NCBI GenBank assembly: GCA_002428085.1
Contig: DJAA01000050.1
Coordinates: forward strand, 1-10,261
Direction of reading: 5' to 3'
Length of the DNA stretch: 10,261 nt
Origin: Sulfurimonas sp. UBA6014
GTDB taxonomy: Bacteria; Campylobacterota; Campylobacteria; Campylobacterales; Sulfurimonadaceae
Shown here: positions 1-7,155 of the stretch, one piece after another
Numbering within the stretch: position 1 is the first letter of the stretch
Layout: every line of letters starts with the position of its first letter
The notes under the pieces: generated by a model
The model's database searches: none
Told to the model about the DNA's origin: nothing
Seen by the model: only the letters and a program-made list of their open reading frames with translations
Program-made: the position numbers and the translations under genes

Positions 1-73
1 CTGCAGCGATTCTTGCTGCTTCTTCTGCTGCAAGTCTCTCAGCTTCTGCGGCGGCTGCGGCTGCGGCTTCCAC
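1..73. repeat. Low-complexity GC-rich triplet tract coding Ala/Glu-rich helix
   Basis: Runs of gct/gcg/ctt/ctg-type triplets (minus strand GCA, GCC, GCT, GAA, GAG) give the Ala/Glu/Arg-rich end of the visible FecR protein, from about residue 268. The local base composition is clearly more GC-rich and repetitive than the surrounding A/T-rich sequence. The tract continues beyond the left edge, so its length is unknown. It may form a helical stalk or coiled coil. Confidence 0.6.
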
Positions 74-874
74 TTGTATAGTATTTGTTGTTTGATCTGT
101 TATATCTGTTACTATCAACACAATACTTTGCGTCTGTGTTGTCTCTAGAGGTATTTGCTCATCTGAGGAAGTGAGCATGTCGGGTGCTGGTGGAGGGGTT
201 TGGTCTCCTTGATTTTGCCCATTTGCCAGGGTTTCCTCTGGAGGGGTTTGACCTTCTTGATTGGCTGCTGCTGCGAAGCTCTCACTTACAGCTTGATTCA
301 GCTCTTGCGGAGTAAATTTTACAGGTTCGCTTTTGGTTCCATCAGGTGCTACTCTTATTTGAAATCCTTGCGTTACAATAGTAGGTTCCCCGTTTATACT
401 CACACTAATCGCTCCAAAGGTACAAAAAACGATACTGCTTCCATCAGGTTGGGCTACAATCGTAAAGTTTGTTCCTCGGATACCGATGGTTGCAGTTTTG
501 GTTTGAACATTAAATTTATCAGGTGCTATTTTGCCTATCTTGCCCGTTATAGTTCTCATCGCCCCTTGAACAAGTCCAAATTTTGCAACAGGTGCCTTAT
601 TTTCTTCATAAAGATACTCATGAATTGAAAAGTTACTGTTTTTACCGATGGTGATGACTGTTTCATCATTAAAGACGACCTGAACTTTACTTGCATCTTT
701 TGTTTTGATATTATCTTTTTCTTGAACTTTCGCACCAAGAGCGGCTTGTATCTCTTTGGCATCACGCACAATAAAAGCATTTCCCTGCAATGCGGTAATC
801 GTTCCAACACTTCCAGCAAATAGAGCAGAATTGATCACCACTACAAGCAGAATAATTTGAGTTGCTATTTTCAT
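1..874 (-). CDS. Secreted FecR-domain protein, C-terminus cut by the window edge
   Basis: The 291 visible residues begin with a Sec-type signal peptide (about residues 1-20, ending ALFA before GSVGT). A FecR domain (PF04773 type) follows at about 22-140, with the typical GNAFIVRD start, a DNIKT/VVFNDETVITIGKNS core and the closing IGIRGTNFTI. Next comes a Pro/Gln/Thr-rich linker (about 205-245) with a decayed 16-residue duplication. An Ala/Glu-rich, probably helical stretch begins near 269 and runs off the edge, so full length and C-terminal function are unknown. FecR domains of this secreted kind sit in the periplasm or on the surface; there is no anti-sigma transmembrane architecture and no sigma-factor gene nearby. 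The ATG at 874 was chosen because AGGA lies 9 nt upstream; an in-frame ATG at 883 overlaps that site. The ribosome site overlaps the stop codon of the preceding TPR gene, 10 nt away, which suggests translational coupling. Domain confidence is high and role confidence is low. Confidence 0.88.
   Translation of the reverse strand, partial: MKIATQIILLVVVINSALFAGSVGTITALQGNAFIVRDAKEIQAALGAKVQEKDNIKTKDASKVQVVFNDETVITIGKNSNFSIHEYLYEENKAPVAKFGLVQGAMRTITGKIGKIAPDKFNVQTKTATIGIRGTNFTIVAQPDGSSIVFCTFGAISVSINGEPTIVTQGFQIRVAPDGTKSEPVKFTPQELNQAVSESFAAAANQEGQTPPEETLANGQNQGDQTPPPAPDMLTSSDEQIPLETTQTQSIVLIVTDITDQTTNTIQVEAAAAAAAEAERLAAEEAARIAA
192..262. repeat. Decayed 48-bp tandem duplication inside the FecR gene
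   Basis: A 23-bp unit at 192-214 recurs at 240-262 with 20 of 23 matching bases. The period of 48 bp equals 16 codons, so the reading frame is kept. It encodes two versions of a segment containing NQ-x-x-QTPP in the linker after the FecR domain. It looks like an old in-frame linker duplication rather than a mobile repeat. Confidence 0.6.
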
Positions 875-884
875 GACAAACATC

Positions 885-2186
885 CTAAAAAGTTTTTATC
901 ACGCCGAGTGATAGCGTATATTTTTCATAACTAAACACATTTTGATTTGAATCGACTCGCTCGTAAGCGGTTTTGAGTTTCAAACGCAAAGTATCCATGA
1001 GTTTTGCATTGAGACCCACGCCCAAATTTAGACCATTGTCACCCCTTGTTGAAGCAAAAAGTGTGCTCTCATCCTCATAAACTCTTTTTCTCCATTGGGC
1101 GTAAAACTCACCGCCATAGATTGGTGTAAACTGATTTGCATAGGTTGCATCCAATTTATACTCATCATAGTTTACATATATCTCTTCGCCACGCACTTTT
1201 TTCTCTTGGATGGCTGTTGCGTTTACTTGAACGTACGAGCGAGGAGAGAGGATATTTTGGAGTCCATATGAGAGTTCATAATGGTTTGCATCTAAATGAG
1301 ACTGGGCTGATTGTTGAAATTTTTTTGTTTGGTATTTCAAAAAAGCACTGCTTCGCAAAGTATTGGTGTGTGCAAACTCAACTCTTGGCAAGAGAGAGAG
1401 TGTTTGGAGATAGTTTTTATTTGCCAACGTCGTTGTATCGACACTCACTCCCATCTCAGCTGTATATTTGGTATATTTATAAAGAAGACTTGGTGTGTAG
1501 GAGAGGTATTTTATATCGTATGCACTCTGTTTTTGGTACGTGTTTGAGTAAAATGAAGCTCTGTTTTTTATGGCAAAACCATTTGCTTCTCCTACGTCAT
1601 AAATGTTAACAAGATCTGCTAAAAATGTAAGGGCAATATCTGACTTTTTGTCAGGTGTTGCGTACTTGGTATTTGCGATAGTATAGGTCTCATCCATAGG
1701 ACCTGAGTTTATATTTGAGTCATAAAAGGTATCGAGCGCAAGAGTAAGGTAGGTGAAAGATTTTTCTTGAACTTTTGTTACTTTTGAGAGATATAGCTCA
1801 ATGTTTTTACGTACATTTTGAGGAATCAGAGGATTTGCCAAAACTTCTTTAAAGGCGAGTTCAGCATCTTCATACATCTCAAGCATAAAATAGGTTCTTG
1901 CTTTTTCGAGCTTATTTCTAAGATTTGTCTCATCAAGCATCTCTACCCTCTCAAAAGCAGCAAGCGCCATCTCATAGCGACCTGTTTCATAGGCGCAGAC
2001 ACCGAGATTAAAGTTGAGATTGACATCTGAGAGTTTTGTCATGTAGAGCTCTGAGAAAAGCTCATAAGCGGTGTTAAAATCTCTTGCCTTGTACGCATCC
2101 ATCGCTTTCGTATAGGTCACTTGCATATCTAGGGCAAAAAGAGGCAAAGAAAACGCCAACAAAAAAATCAAGAAAAATTTTTTCAC
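885..2186 (-). CDS. TPR protein with probable C-terminal outer-membrane beta-barrel
   Basis: This 433-residue protein has a Sec signal peptide (residues 1-18, MKKFFLIF... ending LFA). Three to four TPR-like helical repeats follow at about 22-140, with recurring patterns such as NLGVCAYETGRYEMALAAFE and ARTYFMLEMYEDAELAFKE. The remaining 290 residues are rich in alternating polar and hydrophobic beta-strand segments with many Tyr and Thr, and the chain ends in Phe (GVIKTF), the classical signature of a barrel inserted by BAM. Periplasmic TPRs plus a barrel resemble the Slam/DUF560 architecture, but membership cannot be confirmed by eye. The start is GTG at 2186: AGGGGAAG lies about 8 nt upstream, and an in-frame TAA immediately precedes the GTG, so no longer start is possible. 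It is the first gene of a two-gene unit with the FecR protein, so it may export, anchor or assemble that partner. Confidence 0.85.
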   Translation of the reverse strand: MKKFFLIFLLAFSLPLFALDMQVTYTKAMDAYKARDFNTAYELFSELYMTKLSDVNLNFNLGVCAYETGRYEMALAAFERVEMLDETNLRNKLEKARTYFMLEMYEDAELAFKEVLANPLIPQNVRKNIELYLSKVTKVQEKSFTYLTLALDTFYDSNINSGPMDETYTIANTKYATPDKKSDIALTFLADLVNIYDVGEANGFAIKNRASFYSNTYQKQSAYDIKYLSYTPSLLYKYTKYTAEMGVSVDTTTLANKNYLQTLSLLPRVEFAHTNTLRSSAFLKYQTKKFQQSAQSHLDANHYELSYGLQNILSPRSYVQVNATAIQEKKVRGEEIYVNYDEYKLDATYANQFTPIYGGEFYAQWRKRVYEDESTLFASTRGDNGLNLGVGLNAKLMDTLRLKLKTAYERVDSNQNVFSYEKYTLSLGVIKTF

Positions 2187-2268
2187 TTAAACACTTCCCC
2201 TATCTCGTACCACATTATTGCTAAGATAATACAAATAGTACAAGCCATAAATTTTCCATAATCTTAAC

Positions 2269-2274
2269 ATTATA
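2269..2274 (-). promoter_or_regulatory. Candidate -10 box of the TPR/FecR operon
   Basis: A perfect TATAAT lies on the minus strand just after the thiE-side hairpin and about 83 nt before the GTG start. No convincing -35 is seen, which is usual for sigma70 promoters in Campylobacterota. A second, weaker TATTAT at 2226-2231 is an alternative. The assignment rests only on motif and position. Confidence 0.4.
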
Positions 2275-2279
2275 TTATG

Positions 2280-2301
2280 AAAAAATTACTTCAGAAGAAG
2301 T
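2280..2301 (-). terminator. Weak intrinsic terminator-like hairpin downstream of thiE
   Basis: Read on the minus strand, ACTTC-TTCT-GAAGT (2301 to 2288) forms a 5-bp stem with a 4-nt loop, followed by AA and six T residues. It lies about 54 nt beyond the thiE stop codon and just before the candidate promoter of the next unit, where a terminator is expected. The stem is short and not GC-rich, so efficiency is doubtful. Confidence 0.4.
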
Positions 2302-2354
2302 TTCTACAAAAAAAGATTGTGCAAATGAGTCAAATGGGAATAAGACAAAAAAAT

Positions 2355-2972
2355 TTACATCTTATACAAACGGCACTGCTCTTGTATATTTTTTGCATTC
2401 CAGATATCGCTGATAAGGGCTAGCATGTCGGGGTTGTACTGCATCACTTCTTCTAAGTTTTCACTGTTTAAACCGCCTATGGCACAGATGGGTATTTTGA
2501 GTCTGTTTTTTGCGATGCGAAGGGTACTTAAAGGGACGATGCCTGAGTCTGGTTTGGTCGGTGAGCCAAAAAATGAGCCAAAGGCAACATAATCGGCTCC
2601 TAAACTCTCCATCTCTTTTGCAAGTTCAACATCTCCATAACATGAAACACCGAGGACTCCATGAAAATTTTCACGTATCTCTTTGACTCTGTGATGATCG
2701 CTCTTTCCTATATGCAAACCGCCCAAACCTAGCTCTATGGCAAGTTCTACTTTGTCGTTGAGGACAAAAAGTGCGTTGTAGGTTTTACAAAGTTCATGAA
2801 GTGCAAGAGCTGTTTTTTTTATCTCAAAGAGAGAGCTTTTTTTGTCACGAAGCTGAACGATTTTTGCCCCGCCTTTAAGAGACTCTTCTACTTGAGCCAA
2901 AATAGTGTGTGAAGGGGTCAAAACATCATCCGTAATGACATAAAGACCTTTCAAAATATTTGTTTTTACCAT
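2355..2972 (-). CDS. thiE: Thiamine-phosphate synthase
   Basis: This enzyme joins HMP pyrophosphate and thiazole phosphate to form thiamine monophosphate in the cytosol. The 205 residues match the usual family length, and the TIM-barrel landmarks appear in order. These are YVITD (11-15), QLRDK (40-44, substrate Arg and Lys), LNDKVELA (71-78, Asn72/Asp73 for phosphate and Mg), GLHIGKSD (85-92), GVS (108-110), GADYVAFGSFFGSPTKP (125-141) and AIGGLNSENL (164-173). The GSPTKP form resembles the pseudomonad type of ThiE more than the Bacillus type. Lys90 stands where many homologues have Gln. The ATG start is backed by AAAGG 6 nt upstream. No other thiamine gene is nearby. It lies 71 nt after the response-regulator gene, so it may be read from that operon or from its own A/T-rich upstream region. 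Confidence 0.95.
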   Translation of the reverse strand: MVKTNILKGLYVITDDVLTPSHTILAQVEESLKGGAKIVQLRDKKSSLFEIKKTALALHELCKTYNALFVLNDKVELAIELGLGGLHIGKSDHHRVKEIRENFHGVLGVSCYGDVELAKEMESLGADYVAFGSFFGSPTKPDSGIVPLSTLRIAKNRLKIPICAIGGLNSENLEEVMQYNPDMLALISDIWNAKNIQEQCRLYKM

Positions 2973-2982
2973 GCAAAACCTT

Positions 2983-3009
2983 TTTATAAATTTATAAATA
3001 TTTTATAAA
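2983..3009. promoter_or_regulatory. Three copies of palindromic TTTATAAA upstream of thiE
   Basis: The self-complementary octamer TTTATAAA occurs at 2983-2990, 2991-2998 and 3002-3009, the first two directly abutting. The cluster ends about 11 nt before the thiE start and partly overlaps its ribosome-binding area. It probably contains the thiE -10 element and could also bind a regulator. In DNA this A/T-rich such repeats can arise by chance. No TPP riboswitch features were seen. Confidence 0.3.
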
Positions 3010-3043
3010 ATTTGCTTTGTTTTTTGTAGCGTTATTTTGTCAC

Positions 3044-3739
3044 TTAAATAGAAAATTTTTCTCTAAAAGCTTTAGCTCCATCTTTACTTGATTCTATGGT
3101 GTCGGAGATGTTTCTAAAACTAAAACAGAGTTTGCTTTGTTCTATGGTTTGTATCTCTTTTATCTCATCTATATTTATGAGGTATGAGCGGTGAATTCTT
3201 ACAAAACTGTACGCTTCAAGCTTCTTTTGTAAGTCAGAAATCTTTTGTGCATAGTACGAAAAACCCTTTGCACTTCGTATCATGACCTCTGAGAGATCAG
3301 CTTTGACGTAGAAAATCTCTTGGGGTTTTAAGAGGAGGTAATTATCCCCATTTTTGGAGAGTATCCGCAAATCTGACTCTTGTATTGTTTGAGTTTTTAC
3401 TCGCTCTAAGGAGTTCTTCACCTGCTCAAGAGAGTACGGCTTTACAAGGTAACCAACAGCCCCGATATCAAATGCTTTAAGAGCATGTTCTTCATAAGCA
3501 GTTTGAAAAATAATGGCTATATTTTCATCAAGATATTTGAGCTCATACCCTAGCTCAAGTCCACTTGTTTGTGGCATGTTGATATCTAAAAAAACAAGAT
3601 CATATTTCTCTTTTTTAACCGCTTCAATCGCTTCATTTGCATTTGTTGCCTCGTCAATATCCTCAAAATCAAGCGTTTTTAACATCCTCAGCAACCTTGC
3701 TCTTGCAAGTTCCTCATCATCAACAATCAAAATTTTCAT
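3044..3739 (-). CDS. LytTR-family response regulator
   Basis: This cytosolic two-component transcription factor has 231 residues. The receiver domain (1-115) shows the acidic pair Asp7/Asp8, the phospho-acceptor Asp52 in FLDINMP, Thr80 in FQTAYEEHALKAF, and Lys100 in LVKPYS, so all switch residues are intact. The C-terminal LytTR DNA-binding domain (about 125-231) carries the hallmark FVRIHRSYLIN (179-189), as in LytR, AgrA and AlgR. The start is ATG at 3739 with AGGAG 6 nt upstream. The first 20 nt overlap the end of the kinase gene, so the pair is almost certainly cotranscribed and cognate. LytTR proteins usually bind direct repeats of about 9 bp; no obvious pair was identified by eye upstream of hemH. 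Target genes are unknown and no LrgAB-type gene is present here. Confidence 0.95.
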   Translation of the reverse strand: MKILIVDDEELARARLLRMLKTLDFEDIDEATNANEAIEAVKKEKYDLVFLDINMPQTSGLELGYELKYLDENIAIIFQTAYEEHALKAFDIGAVGYLVKPYSLEQVKNSLERVKTQTIQESDLRILSKNGDNYLLLKPQEIFYVKADLSEVMIRSAKGFSYYAQKISDLQKKLEAYSFVRIHRSYLINIDEIKEIQTIEQSKLCFSFRNISDTIESSKDGAKAFREKFSI

Positions 3740-4730
3740 GACATTCTCCTAGATAAATATAAAACGTGGGCTCTTTTGTCTCATGTACTTCTATCCTGCC
3801 GCCACATAAAAGTTCTACTCTTTGGTTGAGATTGGAAAGACCTACCCCAAATTTTAGCGACTTCATACTGTTTCCATCATTTTTTAGGACGATTCTTTTT
3901 TCATTCTCATCAAAAGAGAGCCATATATTGAGCGTTTTGTTGTGAATATTAAACCCATGCTTGATGGCGTTTTCCACAAGAAGTTGGATAGAAAACTTAG
4001 GCACACACCATCTTGGAACCACACTTGGCATAAAAAGATGAATCTTGCCTGAGAAACGGATGTTTTCAAGCTCTACATAATCACGCACATTTTTCATCTC
4101 ATTTGGCAAAGAGAGCAACGCTTTTTCGTTCATGGTATTTCTCAAAAAAGAGGAAACTTTCAAAACAGCTGCTTCGGCTTTATCCTTATCATGATGGACA
4201 AGCTCTGCAATTGAGTTGAGTGCATTGAACAAAAAGTGAGGATTGAGTTGCGTCTCAAGGGAACGCAAACGGCTTTGGACATATTGATGGTCTATAAAAT
4301 CTTTTTGGTTACGCATCTTGACAAATCTATACAACAAAGCCCCTACTATATAAGTCAAGACTCCTACCAAGAGAGCAATGATTAAGATTTGATTTTCAAA
4401 GGCATCAATGAGTTCAAGATGCGCTGCTTTTGCTAACGTAGTCCCTAAAATCGTCCCTAAAAAACCTGACAAAAACGAAAAAAGGATGGAGAGGGGAAGC
4501 CAATAGACCTCTTTTAATTTTGGCAAGATATTTTTGTTCATGTAAGAGATAAAAACTAAAGAAAAAAGGGTGATGCTAAATCCCACTATAATCCCAAAAA
4601 TGGCTCCATCTACAAGTGACTTTTCTAAAAGTATGTAGCCCAAAGAGGACAAAAACATCCCAAACAAAATCCCTATGAGTAAAATATATACCCAATCCCT
4701 GGACTTGATATGCAAGGCAATGTTATACAT
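3720..4730 (-). CDS. LytS-type membrane sensor histidine kinase
   Basis: This protein of 336 residues phosphorylates itself and then its partner regulator. Four hydrophobic segments (about residues 14-36, 42-64, 77-100 and 114-136) form the membrane sensor; there is no periplasmic PAS or Cache domain, so the signal is probably sensed in or near the membrane. The His_kinase domain (PF06580) follows with LETQLNPHFLFNALNSI, the phospho-acceptor being His165. The ATP-binding domain has the N box QLLVENAIKHGF (Asn254) and the G box GVGLSNLNQRV (about 295-305). The ATG at 4730 was chosen: it overlaps the stop of the upstream oxidoreductase gene by 8 nt. A TTG at 4760 would add ten unremarkable residues and is less likely. 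No strong Shine-Dalgarno is present, so translation is probably coupled to the upstream gene. Confidence 0.93.
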   Translation of the reverse strand: MYNIALHIKSRDWVYILLIGILFGMFLSSLGYILLEKSLVDGAIFGIIVGFSITLFSLVFISYMNKNILPKLKEVYWLPLSILFSFLSGFLGTILGTTLAKAAHLELIDAFENQILIIALLVGVLTYIVGALLYRFVKMRNQKDFIDHQYVQSRLRSLETQLNPHFLFNALNSIAELVHHDKDKAEAAVLKVSSFLRNTMNEKALLSLPNEMKNVRDYVELENIRFSGKIHLFMPSVVPRWCVPKFSIQLLVENAIKHGFNIHNKTLNIWLSFDENEKRIVLKNDGNSMKSLKFGVGLSNLNQRVELLCGGRIEVHETKEPTFYIYLGECHENFDC

Positions 4731-6144
4731 GAAGCAATCTTTGTAAGTTTTTGACACCAAGCATCACACCCGGCCACCCTTGTGCGGCATAAACTGTATC
4801 TCCTACATTGTAGAGATTTTTTATAGGTGTATCATTTCCTGGTAAAAAGGGGAGAAAGTTTTTGATGGTGATGGCATTGCCACCGAGTTGCGTTCTGTTT
4901 ATATAGTGCTTGAAAGTTTTTGACGTAGCGCTAAAAGAGGCTACCACTTCATCCTCATCGATTTGAAGTTTAGATAAAATCAGACTTTGCAACGTATCAT
5001 GAAGCTCTTTTTTTTGTCTTTGATAACTGAGTGGATTTTGCCAAAATCTGCTATCCGTATGAACTGATGCGGTGATGCTGTAGTGCCCCTCTGGTGCTAT
5101 TTTTGTGTCGCTTGCATCTGAGAAAGAGACAAAAAGAGCTCTTGAGAGAGCATGGGCAAATGGCTCTTTTTCAATGATTTGGTAGTGAGAATGGAATTTT
5201 TTGCTACTTTTTATCGTCATGTAGAGCATAAATGAGCTTTGATGGTTGTCAAGTTTTTCATACTTTTTATAGTAGTTTTGGATTTGTTCATCGCTAAAGA
5301 GTTTACCACTCTCATAAACAGTAGCGTTTAAAATCACTTTTTTTGCTCGAAATATCTCTTGATGTGTATGGAGTTCAAAATGGTCTTTTTGTTGAAGTAT
5401 CTTTATAATTTCAGTTTTTTTGTAGACATCTTTTATATGTTTTGTCATATCTTCAAAAACCTGACTAAAACCCCCTAAAGCGTAGTGATTTTTGTTAAAT
5501 GTATACCCCAAAGCCAAAGCTGCAGTAAAAAAGTTTATATCTTTACTTGGAGCTTGCGCGACAATAAGGATTTGAGACTCCAAAAATTCAAAATACTCAA
5601 GCGCGATGCCGCCATAAAAATCATCCATAAATGTAAATGCATTGACTCTGAAATACTTTTGAAATCTCATAAAAAGAGGCAAAAAACTCAGCAGTGATTT
5701 TATTTTTGAAAAAATGTTTGCATTGGCATAGTAGTGACCGCTATACTTGTAAAATTCTCTATTTATCTCAAAAACCATCTCCCAAAATTTCCTATTTTTG
5801 GCATGAGGATAATTCTCTTGAACGCTCTCATAAAAAAGTTCAAAATCTCTAAAACGTGGGGTAATTTTTCCTTCTTGTATCACAACGATAGAGGGGTCAG
5901 TCGGGATAACTTTGGGTGTAAATCCTATGGCATCAAATACCTCTTTGACGATAAAACCCTCTTCATAACCTGCGAGGGTTGTAGCACCCGTGTTGTACAT
6001 ATATCCTTTGTGAAAAAAAGAGGAACTGCATCCTCCTAGATGGGAATCTTTTTCAAACAAAGCAACATCAAATCCCTTTGCACTGAGCAAAGCAGCTATC
6101 GAGCTCCCCCCTATTCCTGACCCCACGACCGCGAAATCCTTCAT
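4723..6144 (-). CDS. CrtI/CRTISO-like FAD-dependent oxidoreductase
   Basis: This 473-residue protein belongs to the phytoene desaturase/carotenoid isomerase branch of the FAD amine-oxidase-like superfamily. The N-terminal dinucleotide-binding motif is VGSGIGGSSIAALLSAKG (7-24), followed by FEKDSHLGGCSSSF (30-43). The C-terminal FAD motif is NVGDTVYAAQGWPGVMLG (446-463), the family's typical VGD...QG.PGV pattern. The substrate is unknown; members desaturate, isomerise or saturate polyenes, retinoids or other hydrophobic molecules. No phytoene synthase or other carotenoid gene lies in the window. The gene starts 10 nt after hemH, with GAGAG overlapping the hemH stop, and ends inside the kinase start, so it is the centre of a four-gene operon. 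The protoporphyrinogen oxidase HemY is a distant relative, so a tetrapyrrole role is conceivable but is inference only. Confidence 0.85.
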   Translation of the reverse strand: MKDFAVVGSGIGGSSIAALLSAKGFDVALFEKDSHLGGCSSSFFHKGYMYNTGATTLAGYEEGFIVKEVFDAIGFTPKVIPTDPSIVVIQEGKITPRFRDFELFYESVQENYPHAKNRKFWEMVFEINREFYKYSGHYYANANIFSKIKSLLSFLPLFMRFQKYFRVNAFTFMDDFYGGIALEYFEFLESQILIVAQAPSKDINFFTAALALGYTFNKNHYALGGFSQVFEDMTKHIKDVYKKTEIIKILQQKDHFELHTHQEIFRAKKVILNATVYESGKLFSDEQIQNYYKKYEKLDNHQSSFMLYMTIKSSKKFHSHYQIIEKEPFAHALSRALFVSFSDASDTKIAPEGHYSITASVHTDSRFWQNPLSYQRQKKELHDTLQSLILSKLQIDEDEVVASFSATSKTFKHYINRTQLGGNAITIKNFLPFLPGNDTPIKNLYNVGDTVYAAQGWPGVMLGVKNLQRLLHV

Positions 6145-6154
6145 ACGCCGTCTC

Positions 6155-7096
6155 TCATGAGAGTTTCATATTTTCATATATTTTTGTCAGACACTTTACA
6201 AATTCAGGATGAGAATTCGGTGCTTTTGCCACGCGATAAACTTCAAATCCAAAGATTTCAGCTTTTTCACGGTACTCGATTTCAAGCTCAAACTCTGTCT
6301 CAGAATTATCAAGAGTAAAAGCAATGGGAAAAATGATGACTTTTTTCTTTTCAAGTGCCTTGAGTTTATCGTCCAAATAAGGGCGAATCCACTCAAGCGG
6401 TCCAAGGCGTGACTGGTAGGCAAGATGCGTGTTGAAGAAATGGACTCCCTCGCTCATGAGTGCTTTGCGGGCATGATAAACATTGCGGCGGATATGTTTT
6501 TGGTATTTATCCCCTTTTTCTATAATACGTTTTGGTAAGCCATGTGCTGAAAATATAAGCTCATACTCTGATGGGTCTTCTCCCTGCAAACTCTCTTTTA
6601 TACGCTCTACAATCGAGTTAATATAGTGTGCATCGTTGTAATATTCATCGATGACTTTTACTTTTGCTTTGATGTTGAGTTTGTCCAAAGTCTCATACAA
6701 ATCATCATAACTTGAGAGTGTTGTTGTAGAAGAGTGGTGTGGATATAAAGGGATAGCATAAAACTCATCTACATCTCGAAGATGCTGCAAAACATCGGTT
6801 GCAAAGGGAGGTGTGTAACGCATAACCATGTGGACAGAAGCATCTTTTATGATTTCACTCATATTTTGGATAAGCTCTTTTGTGTGCGCTACAAGAGGAG
6901 ATTTTCCCCCTAAATGGGCATAGTTTTTTTTGGCTTCATTTTTTCTTTTGTAGGTGATAAATTTTGCTATCATTGCTCGTATTGGCTTTGGTGCACCAAT
7001 AATACGTTTATCATTAAACATATTATTTAAAAATACCTCTACTTCATCAAGATTATTCGGACCACCCATATTCATCAGTAATATTGCACGTTTCAT
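6155..7096 (-). CDS. hemH: Ferrochelatase
   Basis: This enzyme inserts ferrous iron into protoporphyrin IX, the last step of the protoporphyrin-dependent heme route. The 313 residues fit the bacterial enzyme length. Recognisable signatures are the start AILLMNMGGPNNLDEVEVFL (4-23), the metal-site His185 in IFSAHGLPKR (181-190), AYQSRLGPLEWIRP (226-239) and the acidic metal-binding stretch LDNSETEFELEIEY (262-275) with Glu266. The classical SDHIET is LDNSET here, with Asn in place of His; I believe this variant is usual among epsilonproteobacterial enzymes, but that is from memory. The ATG is preceded by AAGG at 8 nt. It is the first gene of an operon with the FAD oxidoreductase and the LytSR-type pair, and two TATAAT boxes lie just upstream. 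Confidence 0.96.
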   Translation of the reverse strand: MKRAILLMNMGGPNNLDEVEVFLNNMFNDKRIIGAPKPIRAMIAKFITYKRKNEAKKNYAHLGGKSPLVAHTKELIQNMSEIIKDASVHMVMRYTPPFATDVLQHLRDVDEFYAIPLYPHHSSTTTLSSYDDLYETLDKLNIKAKVKVIDEYYNDAHYINSIVERIKESLQGEDPSEYELIFSAHGLPKRIIEKGDKYQKHIRRNVYHARKALMSEGVHFFNTHLAYQSRLGPLEWIRPYLDDKLKALEKKKVIIFPIAFTLDNSETEFELEIEYREKAEIFGFEVYRVAKAPNSHPEFVKCLTKIYENMKLS

Positions 7097-7122
7097 GATT
7101 AAGACCTTAATTTTTATTTTAT

Positions 7123-7139
7123 ATTATATAAAAATTATA
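7123..7139 (-). promoter_or_regulatory. Candidate tandem -10 boxes of the hemH operon
   Basis: Two perfect TATAAT hexamers on the minus strand, at 7134-7139 and 7123-7128, lie 27-43 nt before the hemH ATG in a very A/T-rich stretch. No clear -35 was found at 16-18 nt spacing; a CTGACA lies too far away. They lie between the GGDEF remnant and hemH, so this is the likely promoter of the four-gene operon. Confidence 0.45.
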
Positions 7140-7155
7140 GCTTGATTCGTAGGAG

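Noticed and set aside
1..73. Possible CRISPR-like or tandem DNA repeat array
   Set aside because: The repetition is codon-level (Ala/Glu/Arg triplets) within an open frame, with no spacers and no regular unit length.
200..628. 142-codon plus-strand reading frame
   Set aside because: It is antisense to the FecR gene, has no recognisable domain and a Cys/Ser/Tyr-rich composition typical of a shadow frame.
556..819. 87-codon minus-strand reading frame within the FecR gene
   Set aside because: It is the wrong frame of the FecR gene; the true frame gives a signal peptide and a clean FecR domain through the same bases.
1136..1609. 157-codon plus-strand reading frame
   Set aside because: It is antisense to the TPR-barrel gene; the composition is non-protein-like and no ribosome site or motif supports it.
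2187..2354. Possible small RNA or small gene between thiE and the TPR gene
   Set aside because: Only a weak hairpin and a TATAAT box were found; there is no open frame with a ribosome site and no convincing RNA fold.
4731..4760. Longer TTG start for the histidine kinase
   Set aside because: It adds ten residues, lies deeper inside the upstream gene and has no better ribosome site than the ATG at 4730, which gives a normal 8-nt operon overlap.
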